From positions 1-25,889 of the forward strand of contig DOKO01000092.1 in assembly GCA_003510825.1 (NCBI GenBank): a stretch of DNA of 25,889 bases, read 5' to 3'. Each line of letters starts with the position of its first letter. Within the stretch, counting starts at the first letter, position 1. Shown here one piece after another: positions 8,187 to 16,439 of the stretch. The notes under the pieces were generated by a model. It was not told the DNA's origin and did no database searches. It saw only the letters and a program-made list of their open reading frames with translations. This stretch comes from Stenotrophomonas sp. GTDB taxonomy: Bacteria > Pseudomonadota > Gammaproteobacteria > Xanthomonadales > Xanthomonadaceae. Both the position numbers and the translations under genes were made by a program.

Positions 8187-8944
8187 TTCGACTGCGTCGT
8201 CATAAGCTGGCGCGCAGCGTGCCAAATGAAGAGGGTGTTGGTGACGAAGTAGCGCTTCCACAGCCGACGAGGCTCGCTCGCAAGCCTGTGCAGCCACTCG
8301 AGGCCATTGTTCTGCATCCAGAGCGGGGCCCGGGAGATAACACCCGCATGGTAGTCGAATGCCGCCCCGACACCGATCATCACTCCATTGATCCGGCCAC
8401 GGTGCGCCGCCATCCACTTCTCCTGCTTCGGACAGCCGAGGCTGACCCAGATCGTCCCGGCACCAGAGTCATTGATGTCGCGCACGATGGCAGCATCCTC
8501 TTCTTCGCTGAGTGCGCGGAAGGGTGGTGAGTGCGAGCCGGCAATGACCAAGCCAGGGAATCGCTTGGGCAGCTCGTCGCGGAGAATGCTCAAGGTCGTC
8601 TCAGCGCCACCATAGAGGTAGATGGACTCGCCGCGCTTGGCGGCTGCCTCGCAGTACTTGAGCATCAGGTCGGGACCATTGATGCGTTGCTGTCCGGAAG
8701 CCCCAAGACGTCTCATGAGCCAGGCCACCGGTGCACCATCGGGCGTTGCCATGTCGGCAGAGTTCACGGCTGCTGCGAACTCCTTGTCCTGACGTGCTGT
8801 GACGACGGAGTGGGCGTTGCAGATGCAGACTACCCTGCTGTCTCGACGCATGCTCCAAGCGTGAATACGGTCTAGGGACTGATCCCAGCTGACGCGAGTG
8901 ATCGGTGTGCCGATAACGTCGATAGAAGTACAGGGGTTATTCAC
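8183..8944 (-). CDS. WecG/TagA/CpsF-family glycosyltransferase (GT26)
   Basis: A 253-residue cytoplasmic enzyme of the family that includes WecG, TagA and xanthan GumM. These usually add the second sugar to an undecaprenyl-diphosphate-linked sugar at the inner membrane. Family motifs are CNAHSVV, MATPDGAPVAWL, GPDLM, YLYGG and GCPKQEKWM, with a C-terminal basic/aromatic tail (PRRLWKRYFVTN) that associates with the membrane. The start codon is GTG at 8944 with no strong Shine-Dalgarno; no better in-frame start exists just upstream. It begins 21 bases after the GT4 gene stops and overlaps gmm by four bases. The donor sugar cannot be read from sequence. By family behaviour it may act right after a priming transferase, which is not in this window. 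Confidence 0.92.
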   Translation of the reverse strand: MNNPCTSIDVIGTPITRVSWDQSLDRIHAWSMRRDSRVVCICNAHSVVTARQDKEFAAAVNSADMATPDGAPVAWLMRRLGASGQQRINGPDLMLKYCEAAAKRGESIYLYGGAETTLSILRDELPKRFPGLVIAGSHSPPFRALSEEEDAAIVRDINDSGAGTIWVSLGCPKQEKWMAAHRGRINGVMIGVGAAFDYHAGVISRAPLWMQNNGLEWLHRLASEPRRLWKRYFVTNTLFIWHAARQLMTTQSK

Positions 8945-8965
8945 TATGGATGCTGTCCATGCAAT

Positions 8966-10114
8966 TTAGAGGGGCTGCTCGGATTTGTAGGCCGACAAAA
9001 GGGTTCGAAGACTTACTTCCGGAGAGTAGAAGTCCAGATAACGGCTGCGCGCACCGGAGCTCATCCGCGCTATTCGATGCTCAGAGTTTTTATGGCTGAT
9101 CAACAGAGCGGCGAGCTCATCAGGGCTTCCCGGACTAAACAATTCGCCGGTTACTTCTGGCTCTATCAACTCGCTAAGAGCACCGATATCACTGGCAAAG
9201 ACGGGAAGGCCCTGTGAATACGCTTCGGCGATGACCATTGGAAAGCCTTCGTACCACAAGCTGGGAACGATGAGTGCTTTGGCCTTCCTCATTTCAGACC
9301 TGATTATCGAAGAATCTCGCTTGCCCAAGAAATTAATATGCTTGTTGGCTGAAACGATGTCCGATAGCGGGCCATCACCAATGACTGTCACAGTTACGTC
9401 AGCGGAACGTGCCGCTTCGAGCAACACGTGTATTCCCTTGTCTTCAGTAAGTCGACCCACGAAAAGATAACCATCACGAACTCCCTGCTCGGGGAACTCT
9501 TCAATTTCCAGATGAGAGAAGTTGGACTTCACTCTAATCTTGGAGCTTGGTATCCCTGCTCTCGAAAACAGGCTCTTTGCAAACTCGGTGAGCGCAATGA
9601 ACTGATCAACCTTCTTCCACGTACCCAGTCGCCGATGCAGTGAGACGCTGGCGGCAATTGAAAAAGTTCCGATGAGCGAGTTCCGATACACGCGACGAGC
9701 CACGGTCCACCAAGGGCCCTCGTCTATGCTCCTCTCGGTCACTTCACCATCAAAGTACAATGTCGCAGTCGGGCACACAATTCGGTAATTGTGTAGAGTG
9801 AAAACCGATCGTACCTTCTTGGCTCGGCAGGCATAAAATACGGATGGCGAGATAAGTGGGAAGAAGTTGTGGACGTGAACTACATCAGGACGAAACTCAG
9901 ATATCTCTTTGCGTATCCTGAAGTATGAGGGAATGGAGAAGATTGCATTTACCGTTGCAATAATCTTCGATGCGAACCCTTGGATTGAGTGATTGGACAC
10001 AGCGTAAAGCTTCACTTCATGGCCGTTCGCACGAAGCAGCTCCGCTTCGTTCCTGACAACGGAATCTTCGCCGCCGGCCTGCTGATAATAGTTGTGGACA
10101 ATGAGTACTCTCAT
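8966..10114 (-). CDS. Family 4 glycosyltransferase
   Basis: A 382-residue GT-B fold enzyme that adds a sugar, with retention, to the lipid-linked repeat unit of the polysaccharide. The N-terminal domain begins MRVLIVHNYYQQAGGEDSVV, a common opening of this group (a glycine-rich loop after the first strand), and carries DVVHVHNFFPLISPS. The C-terminal nucleotide-binding domain has FVGRLTEDKGIHVLLEA and the E-x7-E motif in EGFPMVIAEAYSQGLPVFAS. The ATG at 10114 lies two bases after the stop of the acetyltransferase, so it is part of the operon. Base composition is low (24 of 60 bases are G or C at 9901-9960), unlike the genome flanks, which fits horizontal origin. Donor and acceptor are unknown. 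Confidence 0.92.
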   Translation of the reverse strand: MRVLIVHNYYQQAGGEDSVVRNEAELLRANGHEVKLYAVSNHSIQGFASKIIATVNAIFSIPSYFRIRKEISEFRPDVVHVHNFFPLISPSVFYACRAKKVRSVFTLHNYRIVCPTATLYFDGEVTERSIDEGPWWTVARRVYRNSLIGTFSIAASVSLHRRLGTWKKVDQFIALTEFAKSLFSRAGIPSSKIRVKSNFSHLEIEEFPEQGVRDGYLFVGRLTEDKGIHVLLEAARSADVTVTVIGDGPLSDIVSANKHINFLGKRDSSIIRSEMRKAKALIVPSLWYEGFPMVIAEAYSQGLPVFASDIGALSELIEPEVTGELFSPGSPDELAALLISHKNSEHRIARMSSGARSRYLDFYSPEVSLRTLLSAYKSEQPL

Positions 10115-10116
10115 CT

Positions 10117-10620
10117 TCAGCTTGTCCGGCGATTGATTATTCGGGCGGGATTTCCAACGGCGATGCAGTCGTCAGGAACGTCTGTAATAACGACGCTTCC
10201 AGCGCCTATCGATACATTGTTCCCTATCTTAATTGGCCCAATGATTGTTGCATTTGATCCGATATCAACATTGTCTCCAATGACTGGGGCGATGCCGTCG
10301 AAGCTCGAGCTTGTAACGCGAACGCCAATTGTAGTGCAGTGCCTCAGTACAACATTGCGACCAATAATCGTTCGATCATTGATGACCAAGCCAACCCCGT
10401 GGAAGAGCGATGCGCCAGGACCAATCCTTGTTTTCCATGGTATTTCAACGCCCAGCATCCATTCGATCGCAACTCTGTAGGCAGCAACGACTGGAAGTAG
10501 AGGGAGCCTGATGACTTTGGGCATACGACTGATCAGATTGACAGCTCGAAAGCTGAGCAATATCAAGCGGCCCTTGGGATTTCCTCGGTTTGCAGCCCAG
10601 TCACAAGTAATGTAGCTCAT
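10117..10620 (-). CDS. Hexapeptide-repeat acetyltransferase (WcaB / serine acetyltransferase-like)
   Basis: A 167-residue left-handed beta-helix acyltransferase, probably using acetyl-CoA to O-acetylate the repeat unit. The start at 10620 has a strong GGGAGGAAG Shine-Dalgarno and its ATG overlaps the GT2 stop as ATGA; the longer frame up to 10752 lies inside GT2 and is rejected. Hexapeptide repeats run from about residue 65 to the end: IGPGASLFHGVGLVIND, TIIGRNVVLRHCTTIG, APVIGDNVDIGSNATIIGPIKIGNN split over four turns, then VSIGAGSVVITDVPDD and the closing GNPARII. The His in LFHG and the His in LRHC are in positions used by serine acetyltransferase-like enzymes. True CysE is longer, and the operon context argues for polysaccharide acetylation. 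The exact target is unknown. Confidence 0.9.
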   Translation of the reverse strand: MSYITCDWAANRGNPKGRLILLSFRAVNLISRMPKVIRLPLLPVVAAYRVAIEWMLGVEIPWKTRIGPGASLFHGVGLVINDRTIIGRNVVLRHCTTIGVRVTSSSFDGIAPVIGDNVDIGSNATIIGPIKIGNNVSIGAGSVVITDVPDDCIAVGNPARIINRRTS

Positions 10621-11420
10621 TGATAGCGCTTCCTCCCGAGCACTTTGCGAGCGACGGACAGCGCGTGCTTGCCCACGAAAACCTTCAGCGCCGGGCGGAT
10701 CATATGGACCATGCTCGAAACAGGGTATCGCTGAGACTGGATCAGGCTCCATCTCAATCTCAAACCAGCTTTTGCCTGGAAAATCTCATGCTTTGCGGAC
10801 ACGCTTCCGTCGTGGACGCGAAGGAAAGAAACTCCATCGCCAACTCTGGCCATTTTGCCAAGAAGAGTAAGTCTGAACCAAAGCTCCCAATCTTCAATGT
10901 GTTTCCACTCAGGTCGATAACCGCCCGCCTGGATGAAATCCTTTCGTCGGAACATGACGCTGCTGTGCATTACGAAGTTGCCTCTAAATAACGAGGTCAT
11001 CGCATCGTCGTGATTGTCCGGAGTTGTGGATGGCGTGAGTGTTCCGTCGGGATATACTTTGAAAAAGTCTGTATAGACCAGGGAAACGCGAGGGTCGGCG
11101 TCAAGCACCGAGCGCTGGAGGCTCAGTCGACTGGGGCTGTAATAGTCGTCAGCATCCGCGCGAGCAATGAATGTTCCAGCTGCAACGGCAATTCCGGCAT
11201 TGAGGGCAGCGACCACGCCCGCGTTCTTCTGCGTTAATACCCGAAGTCGGCTGTCGGCCTGCAGTCGAGCGAGAACGAGTCCTGTCTGGTCCGTAGATCC
11301 ATCGTCCACTACTATCAGCTCAATTTCGCGCAGGTCTTGATTGAGGATGGAGACAACGGCCTCCTCAATCGTTTTCTCTGCATTGTATGCAGGCATGACA
11401 ACTGAAACTACTGGCTGCAT
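10617..11420 (-). CDS. Family 2 glycosyltransferase
   Basis: A 267-residue GT-A fold inverting glycosyltransferase acting on the lipid-linked oligosaccharide at the cytoplasmic face. It opens with VSVVMPAYNAEKTIEEAVVS; VVDDGSTDQT at about residues 37-46 binds the nucleotide, ARADADD at about 89-95 is the DxD metal site, and HIEDWELWFR at about 175-184 carries the catalytic-base ED motif. The ATG at 11420 has an AGGGGAG Shine-Dalgarno. It overlaps the end of the Wzy-like gene by 13 bases and the acetyltransferase start by four, so the three are translated together. Sugar specificity cannot be predicted. Confidence 0.93.
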   Translation of the reverse strand: MQPVVSVVMPAYNAEKTIEEAVVSILNQDLREIELIVVDDGSTDQTGLVLARLQADSRLRVLTQKNAGVVAALNAGIAVAAGTFIARADADDYYSPSRLSLQRSVLDADPRVSLVYTDFFKVYPDGTLTPSTTPDNHDDAMTSLFRGNFVMHSSVMFRRKDFIQAGGYRPEWKHIEDWELWFRLTLLGKMARVGDGVSFLRVHDGSVSAKHEIFQAKAGLRLRWSLIQSQRYPVSSMVHMIRPALKVFVGKHALSVARKVLGRKRYQ

Positions 11421-12508
11421 GGCGCGTGGCTCCCCTGTTTCAACTCCCTATCATCCTGGTCAAGCATTTGCATTGAAAGCAGGAAGAATAGATAGAAGGA
11501 ATATATGATTGTATTGTCAAAGTAGAATATCAGATTGCTATAAAGGAATAGCATCTTCGCTTCTAGTGTTCTTGCCCTGTATCCGAGCCAGATGAATGTA
11601 AGAAAGAATACCAGTCCGAGCTCATAAATCATCTTGAGGGCATCAGAGTGCATGTTTGCATCTCCTTGCCCGAACTTTCCGAGGAAGGTGGCGTAGGCTG
11701 TTCCAACGCCGTTTCCGTAAAGTATGTAGTGGGCATTTCCGACGATACTGTTCGCTGCCTCCGACTGCAAAAGCTGTCGTCCGAGCCCGATTTCATTGGC
11801 GGACTTCCCTGTTAACGCCGTGATTACACTGTCGAGGTCACCGATGGCGTACTTCACCGCAAAAGCGACCGCCACCAGGTTTACCAGTACCATCACTGGG
11901 CTGGAAAGCAACTGCTTCGCCTTCCTGTCGGGTAGCAGCGCAAAAGGAATGCAAACTGCGATACCAAGGAGGGCGGCGCGCTTAAGAAGCAGCAAAGAGG
12001 CGAGCGTTGCAATCAGGAATAGGATCCAGCGAGAGCGAGCTAGAGCGACAACAGCAAACAGCCCGCATACAAAAGACCCTGTACTTTCAATTGAAGACGA
12101 GGAGTCAAGCAAGTCAAACTCAAGGCCGTGCCAACCACGCAGTGTAATTGCTCCGACTATGCTCGCAATGAACGCCACCGGTAGGAGATATTTGATCCAG
12201 GAGAATCTAATCGGGTTGGTGAAGGCCAGCGAGAGTGCAATTCCCGAGAACACGAAGTAGCAGTCCTTGAACCCCAACTCTCCGCCAAGAGGTACTGTGA
12301 TTGCGCCAGCAATCGCGTAAGCAAGAAATGGGAGTGTCGGAGTCGGGATCTTGATCCTGAGGGTGGACACAACGGCCAGAAGGGCTGCAAAAGGAATCAG
12401 ATACATCGAGTATCTAAGCTGATGCACCGCCATGGACACCAGAACAAGAACGAGGCAGAAGCTCCAAAGGAGCGACCTGCCATCGATTCGGAAATTAGTA
12501 GTCGCCAT
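11408..12508 (-). CDS. Wzy-like O-antigen/exopolysaccharide polymerase (multi-pass membrane protein)
   Basis: A 366-residue membrane protein with about ten hydrophobic segments, such as LLWSFCLVLVLVSMAVHQL, LYLIPFAALLAVVSTL-like text (here YLIPFAALLAVVSTL), FLAYAIAGAITVPLG, LLPVAFIASIVGAI and LGLVFFLTFIWLGYRA. A large loop near residues 240-300 (GLGRQLLQSEAANSIVG, GNGVGTAYATF, HSDALKMIYELGL) resembles the periplasmic loop and the H.D...YELG signature of Wzy polymerases and O-antigen ligases. Start chosen at 12508 (MATTNFRIDG), overlapping the pyruvyltransferase end by 14 bases; a longer frame to 12616 lies inside that gene. Wzy proteins have low sequence similarity, so assignment rests on topology and on its place between wzx-type and transferase genes. 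WaaL-type ligase is the alternative. Confidence 0.8.
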   Translation of the reverse strand: MATTNFRIDGRSLLWSFCLVLVLVSMAVHQLRYSMYLIPFAALLAVVSTLRIKIPTPTLPFLAYAIAGAITVPLGGELGFKDCYFVFSGIALSLAFTNPIRFSWIKYLLPVAFIASIVGAITLRGWHGLEFDLLDSSSSIESTGSFVCGLFAVVALARSRWILFLIATLASLLLLKRAALLGIAVCIPFALLPDRKAKQLLSSPVMVLVNLVAVAFAVKYAIGDLDSVITALTGKSANEIGLGRQLLQSEAANSIVGNAHYILYGNGVGTAYATFLGKFGQGDANMHSDALKMIYELGLVFFLTFIWLGYRARTLEAKMLFLYSNLIFYFDNTIIYSFYLFFLLSMQMLDQDDRELKQGSHAPCSQ

Positions 12509-13460
12509 GTTCTGTCTGCTTGACCGAGCGCACGAGGTCGCTAGATTGGGTCCAGCAACTAACGTAGTTGCCGTTCTTTCCGTATGAATTATCTCTGACG
12601 GTGTTACGTATTCCAAGCAATGAGCTTAGGATATGCCCGTGAAGTCGATCCGTGTCCACTTCTGCGTGCTTGCTGAAATAGGATGCTGATCGTTCGATCA
12701 AGTAACTGGAATAGAGTAACCAGCCTGCGCTGTGGAGATTTGCAGTAAGGCGAAAGCTACGAATCAGTGGCAGCTGGCCAATTTTTGAATAAGCCCGCAA
12801 GATGGTGCCATGCCATCCGATAAGTTCAGGCCAGTCAATGGATTTTTGTTGATCGGAGGAGTTTTCGCTTCCGCGCTCGTCATCGGTGCGCAGGAATCTC
12901 AGTTTGCCACTTCCTTGGCGCGGTCGCTTGGTCATCGGCCAAAGCTGATGAGCCATGTCGGGCGAAAGATAGACGTTAGGAGTCATCCTCCTTGCTAGCG
13001 CGACCGACTTGGCATCCCGTACAAATATGTGAAGATCAGGATGCTTTGAAAATATCGCGCAACAGGCTTCATACTTTTCAGTGTCTGAAAAGTGAATGGT
13101 TTGTGGAAGTATTACAATCCTGTTGCCGTGGCACTTGGATACAACCTCTTCGCGTATGGCCTGCGGGCACGCGTAAAGATCGCCCAGGTTGCCCCCGCCG
13201 TGAAACACAATCGGCACACCAGGCTCGGCCCAGTTTGGGCTGTAGTTGAAGTACCCGGACGTCTGAGTTCGACGTATTCCGTTATCCTCAAGGAACTTGA
13301 TGGTTCCAGCCATGATCAAGATGTCTCCAACATTCCCATGAACGGGAATGTCGACATAGTGAATAGTGTCGCTATTGATGACTTCGGCCACCTTGGAGAG
13401 GCTCTCTTTGAGGTCCGTCATAACCTTGGCGTGCGGAACCAGCTCTGTGCCATTATTCAC
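12495..13460 (-). CDS. Polysaccharide pyruvyltransferase family protein (GumL/ExoV-like)
   Basis: A 321-residue enzyme expected to transfer a ketal pyruvate from phosphoenolpyruvate to a sugar of the repeat unit, making the polymer acidic. Family motifs: IPVHGNVGDILIMAG near residues 38-52, IVFHGGGNLGDLY near 84-96, ILPQTIHF near 117-124, FVRDAKS, SPDMAHQLW, and DTDRLHGHILSSLLG near 269-283, which is the strongest signature. The start is GTG at 13460, preceded by AGGAAAGGGAG; its GTGA overlaps the stop of the flippase gene. A methionine at residue 14 is a possible alternative start with a poor Shine-Dalgarno. The pyruvylated residue is unknown. Confidence 0.92.
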   Translation of the reverse strand: MNNGTELVPHAKVMTDLKESLSKVAEVINSDTIHYVDIPVHGNVGDILIMAGTIKFLEDNGIRRTQTSGYFNYSPNWAEPGVPIVFHGGGNLGDLYACPQAIREEVVSKCHGNRIVILPQTIHFSDTEKYEACCAIFSKHPDLHIFVRDAKSVALARRMTPNVYLSPDMAHQLWPMTKRPRQGSGKLRFLRTDDERGSENSSDQQKSIDWPELIGWHGTILRAYSKIGQLPLIRSFRLTANLHSAGWLLYSSYLIERSASYFSKHAEVDTDRLHGHILSSLLGIRNTVRDNSYGKNGNYVSCWTQSSDLVRSVKQTEHGDY

Positions 13461-14749
13461 TCGAAACTCCCTTTCCTACGAAATTTACTAATTAGAGCCA
13501 TCGATTCGCTTATCGTTGGGGTCAAGTCGCGCAGCGAAGACTTCTCCATTTTCATCATGAAGAAAATAGTGAGGCCCAGCCTTACGCCACCTGAGATAGC
13601 CATCACAAATGCCAACCATGAAATTAGATTCTGATGTGGTAGAAATGGCATGGCGATGAGGATTGGCGCAATCGAGGCAATCTGCCTAATCGCAACGAGC
13701 CCGGGTTTCCCGTCGATGTTGAACTTCTGCGCAAGCATCCAGCTCGATCCGGAAAGTATCGATTCAATCAGGAGGATCGCGAATGGGATCGCCGCTCCGC
13801 TGAACTTATGGCCAAAGATCAGTGGTATGAATACCTGGCCAATGAATCCCCCCAGAATAGCAAGGGCCATCATTGGTATGAAGGTCGCACGAAAAACCTG
13901 TACAACTACATCTGTTGAGCCGGGGTCGCTATGCCCGCCGTAGCGAGAATATAGTGACGTGGCCATCGACTCGTAAAGCGAGCTCAATATGCGTGATGTT
14001 GAGAAGGCAATTGAGTAGATTCCGAGTTCCGATGCGGTGGCCTTCGATATGAGATATATTTTGTCAATGTTTGTTGCCAAAATTCCGGCGAGAGTTGTCG
14101 CGTGGAATTTGAGGCCAAGTTTTACTAAGCTGGTTCCCGCGCCAGGAGGCTTTGTATCTTTGGCAGAGATCGATTCGTCGTGCGTACGGCGGAGCTTCCA
14201 GCGCAGGTAGGCCCATGTGCCGCTCGCAACAAGTAGCGTTGCTAGTGCTTGGATGGCGATTGCTGCGCTCAAGTTCATTGAGTCAGTCGCGGCAACCGCG
14301 GCAAGGCTTAGAAGTACCAGAACCGGAAGTGCTAGCCTTGCTGTGTTGTAGGCTCTCAGCGAGCTCTCCAGTTGGGCGCAGAACCCGCAGAAGACGGTAA
14401 GGGAAACTGCTGCTGCATAGCAGGCCGCCATCCAAATTTCGGTAGTTTCCTCTTTCAGGAAGAAACTGAAGGCAGCTATAGCCATGCAGACGGATAGTGC
14501 AGTGGTTACCGCGCTGGATGTGTCGTATGCAACTCTGAAGTTTACTATTTTCGCTCGAACTGCATAAACCATGGCCTGTCCCAGGCCTAGCTGGGCGCAT
14601 GACGCTACGAAAAGTGCGAAAACCTGCACTGAGTAGAAGGCGCCTCGACCCTCTGGACCAAGGCTTCGAGCGGTGACGACGCTCACTAGAAAATTTACCG
14701 CCATCACGAGGATGGCGGTAATTGCTGAAATTAGCGATGCTCTAAACAT
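13457..14749 (-). CDS. Wzx-like oligosaccharide flippase
   Basis: A 430-residue membrane protein of the polysaccharide transporter (MOP) superfamily that would flip the undecaprenyl-linked repeat unit to the periplasm. It begins MFRASLISAITAILVMAVNFLV and then TARSLGPEGRGAF, the classic first loop of this family. About 12 hydrophobic segments follow, with a second conserved half (GLKFHATTLAGILATNIDKIYLI split in the alignment, ELGIYSIAFSTSRI). The start at 14749 is seven bases after the gmd stop; an in-frame ATG at 14782 overlaps gmd and is less likely, but the Shine-Dalgarno for 14749 is weak. GC is low (29 of 60 bases at 13501-13560). Confidence 0.88.
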   Translation of the reverse strand: MFRASLISAITAILVMAVNFLVSVVTARSLGPEGRGAFYSVQVFALFVASCAQLGLGQAMVYAVRAKIVNFRVAYDTSSAVTTALSVCMAIAAFSFFLKEETTEIWMAACYAAAVSLTVFCGFCAQLESSLRAYNTARLALPVLVLLSLAAVAATDSMNLSAAIAIQALATLLVASGTWAYLRWKLRRTHDESISAKDTKPPGAGTSLVKLGLKFHATTLAGILATNIDKIYLISKATASELGIYSIAFSTSRILSSLYESMATSLYSRYGGHSDPGSTDVVVQVFRATFIPMMALAILGGFIGQVFIPLIFGHKFSGAAIPFAILLIESILSGSSWMLAQKFNIDGKPGLVAIRQIASIAPILIAMPFLPHQNLISWLAFVMAISGGVRLGLTIFFMMKMEKSSLRDLTPTISESMALISKFRRKGSFE

Positions 14750-14756
14750 CTTTATG

Positions 14757-15863
14757 TCAGCTATCGCGAATACCAGATGCAATCAGGTAGCGCTTCTCTC
14801 TGGCTTCCAGCAGGTCCGACTGCACCATTTCCGAAACCATTTCCTGCAAACTGGTAGTTGGCTTCCATCCCAATTCGCGTTCCGCCTTGGCGTAGTCACC
14901 AAGCAGCGTTTCAACTTCTGCCGGGCGGTAGTATCGAGGATCAACGCAAACGATGGTGTCTCCAGGGCGCACGTGCGGCGCTTGATCACCCTCTACCCGG
15001 ACAACTACGCCCTTTTCCGAATCGCCCTCGCCGACAAACTGCAGCGTGATGCCCAGTTCGAGTGCCGCGAGTTCAATGAAATGACGGACGCTGTACTGAA
15101 CGCCAGTTGAGATCACATAGTCGACTGCCTTCTGTTGTTGAAGCATCAACCACTGCATCTCCACGTAGTCCTTCGCATGACCCCAGTCTCGAAGGGAGTC
15201 GAGGTTTCCCATATAAAGGCACTTCTCGAGGCCTTGGGCGATATTCGCCAGGCCGCGGGTAATCTTACGTGTTACGAATGTTTCGCCGCGGCGCGGGCTT
15301 TCATGGTTGAACAGAATGCCATTGCACGCGTACATGCCGTAACTCTCACGGTAATTAACCGTGATCCAGTAAGCGTAGAGTTTTGCCACGCCATAGGGGC
15401 TTCTCGGGTAGAAGGGGGTCGATTCCCGTTGGGGGGATTCTTGGACAAGTCCGAAAAGTTCAGAAGTCGAGGCCTGATAGAACCTGGTCTTCTCAGAAAG
15501 TTTCAGGAATCGAATGGCCTCCAAAAGCCTGAGGGTGCCGAGGGCGTCAACGTCTGCGGTATATTCCGGCGATTCAAAGCTCACCGCTACATGGCTCTGA
15601 GCGCCCAGGTTGTAGACCTCGTCGGGCTGAACTTCCGCGACGATGCGAGTTAGGTTGCTGGAGTCGGTGAGGTCGCCGTAGTGCAGGTGCAACTTGCTTG
15701 TTGCGTCGTGGGGGTCGCGATAAATGTGGTCGACGCGCTGAGTGTTGAAGGACGAGGATCGACGTTTGATTCCGTGAACTTCATAGCCTTTCTGTAGCAA
15801 TAGTTCCGCGAGGTAAGATCCATCTTGTCCGGTGATTCCTGTAATTAGCGCGCGCTTGCTCAT
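14757..15863 (-). CDS. gmd: GDP-mannose 4,6-dehydratase
   Basis: This enzyme converts GDP-mannose to GDP-4-keto-6-deoxymannose, the precursor of GDP-L-fucose (with Fcl) and of other 6-deoxysugars. The 368-residue length equals the family norm. Motifs: ALITGITGQDGSYLAELL for NADP binding, DLTDSSNL, NLGAQSHV, FYQASTSELFG, and the catalytic Tyr and Lys in PYGVAKLYAYW. INVNYRESYG-like text (here ITVNYRESYG) and FNHESPRRGETFVTRKI are signatures of Gmd. Start is ATG at 15863 with a weak GGAA Shine-Dalgarno. It heads the nine-gene minus-strand operon and faces wzc across a long divergent gap. The only other enzyme of the branch in the window is fcl, so GDP-L-fucose is the likely end product. Confidence 0.97.
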   Translation of the reverse strand: MSKRALITGITGQDGSYLAELLLQKGYEVHGIKRRSSSFNTQRVDHIYRDPHDATSKLHLHYGDLTDSSNLTRIVAEVQPDEVYNLGAQSHVAVSFESPEYTADVDALGTLRLLEAIRFLKLSEKTRFYQASTSELFGLVQESPQRESTPFYPRSPYGVAKLYAYWITVNYRESYGMYACNGILFNHESPRRGETFVTRKITRGLANIAQGLEKCLYMGNLDSLRDWGHAKDYVEMQWLMLQQQKAVDYVISTGVQYSVRHFIELAALELGITLQFVGEGDSEKGVVVRVEGDQAPHVRPGDTIVCVDPRYYRPAEVETLLGDYAKAERELGWKPTTSLQEMVSEMVQSDLLEAREKRYLIASGIRDS

Positions 15864-16439
15864 TGAAATTCCATTTGATGACGTTAACTTGTATCGTCGG
15901 CTGCTTGATTGTCGCTTTCAGGCTGGCAGTCGACGCTTAGGTGCTGTCCGTGAGGATGCCCGTGTGTTCTTCGGCGGCTTGCCCGATTCCAAACTCCATT
16001 TCCATTGGTCCTTGAGTGCTCAAGACGGCTCTGACTTGCTGCCGCCTAGTGACTGGCGGCACCGCGAGTGAGGTGTCTCCCGTGGGGCGTCCGGTCAAGT
16101 AGCTTGTTTGCTTATCAGTGGCTCCCCAAGCTGCTTTCGGGTGTCGCGCGCTCTGCCGCTGACTAGAGCCCATCGCCTGCCCTCGACGACCCCCAAGCAT
16201 AGCAGTCCGTGTTCGCGATGCAACGCGCGCGCGTTCAAGGTGGTTGATATCGATAGCGTCGAACTTCATCTCCGAGCCGGATTCGAGGTATGCTATGTGG
16301 CCCAACGGCCGAACTCCTGCTTCCTGCCTGCTGAGAAGCATCTAGGATCCTCGGTTCTTTGATGGTGCCAACAAGTGCGGCCTTGTCGGGATCGCCCCTG
16401 GGTCGCTGCGCGAGATTTTTCGATGATGAAGTGGAATCA
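15864..16439. promoter_or_regulatory. Divergent gmd-wzc intergenic region
   Basis: About 575 bases separate the oppositely oriented gmd and wzc start codons, so promoters for the nine-gene operon and for wzc-galE probably lie here. I find no convincing -35/-10 pair and no JUMPstart-type sequence. A 7-bp inverted repeat (16040-16046 with 16055-16061) may be a leader hairpin or operator. A 134-codon minus frame from 16341 to 15937 has a GAGGA Shine-Dalgarno six bases before its ATG, but its residues look like no protein I know and codon use is uneven. It is left as unproven. Confidence 0.5.
16040..16061. repeat. Inverted repeat in the gmd-wzc intergenic region
   Basis: TGCCGCC at 16040-16046 pairs with GGCGGCA at 16055-16061 around an 8-base spacer. 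It could be an operator half-site pair or a hairpin in a long 5' leader. Confidence 0.4.
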
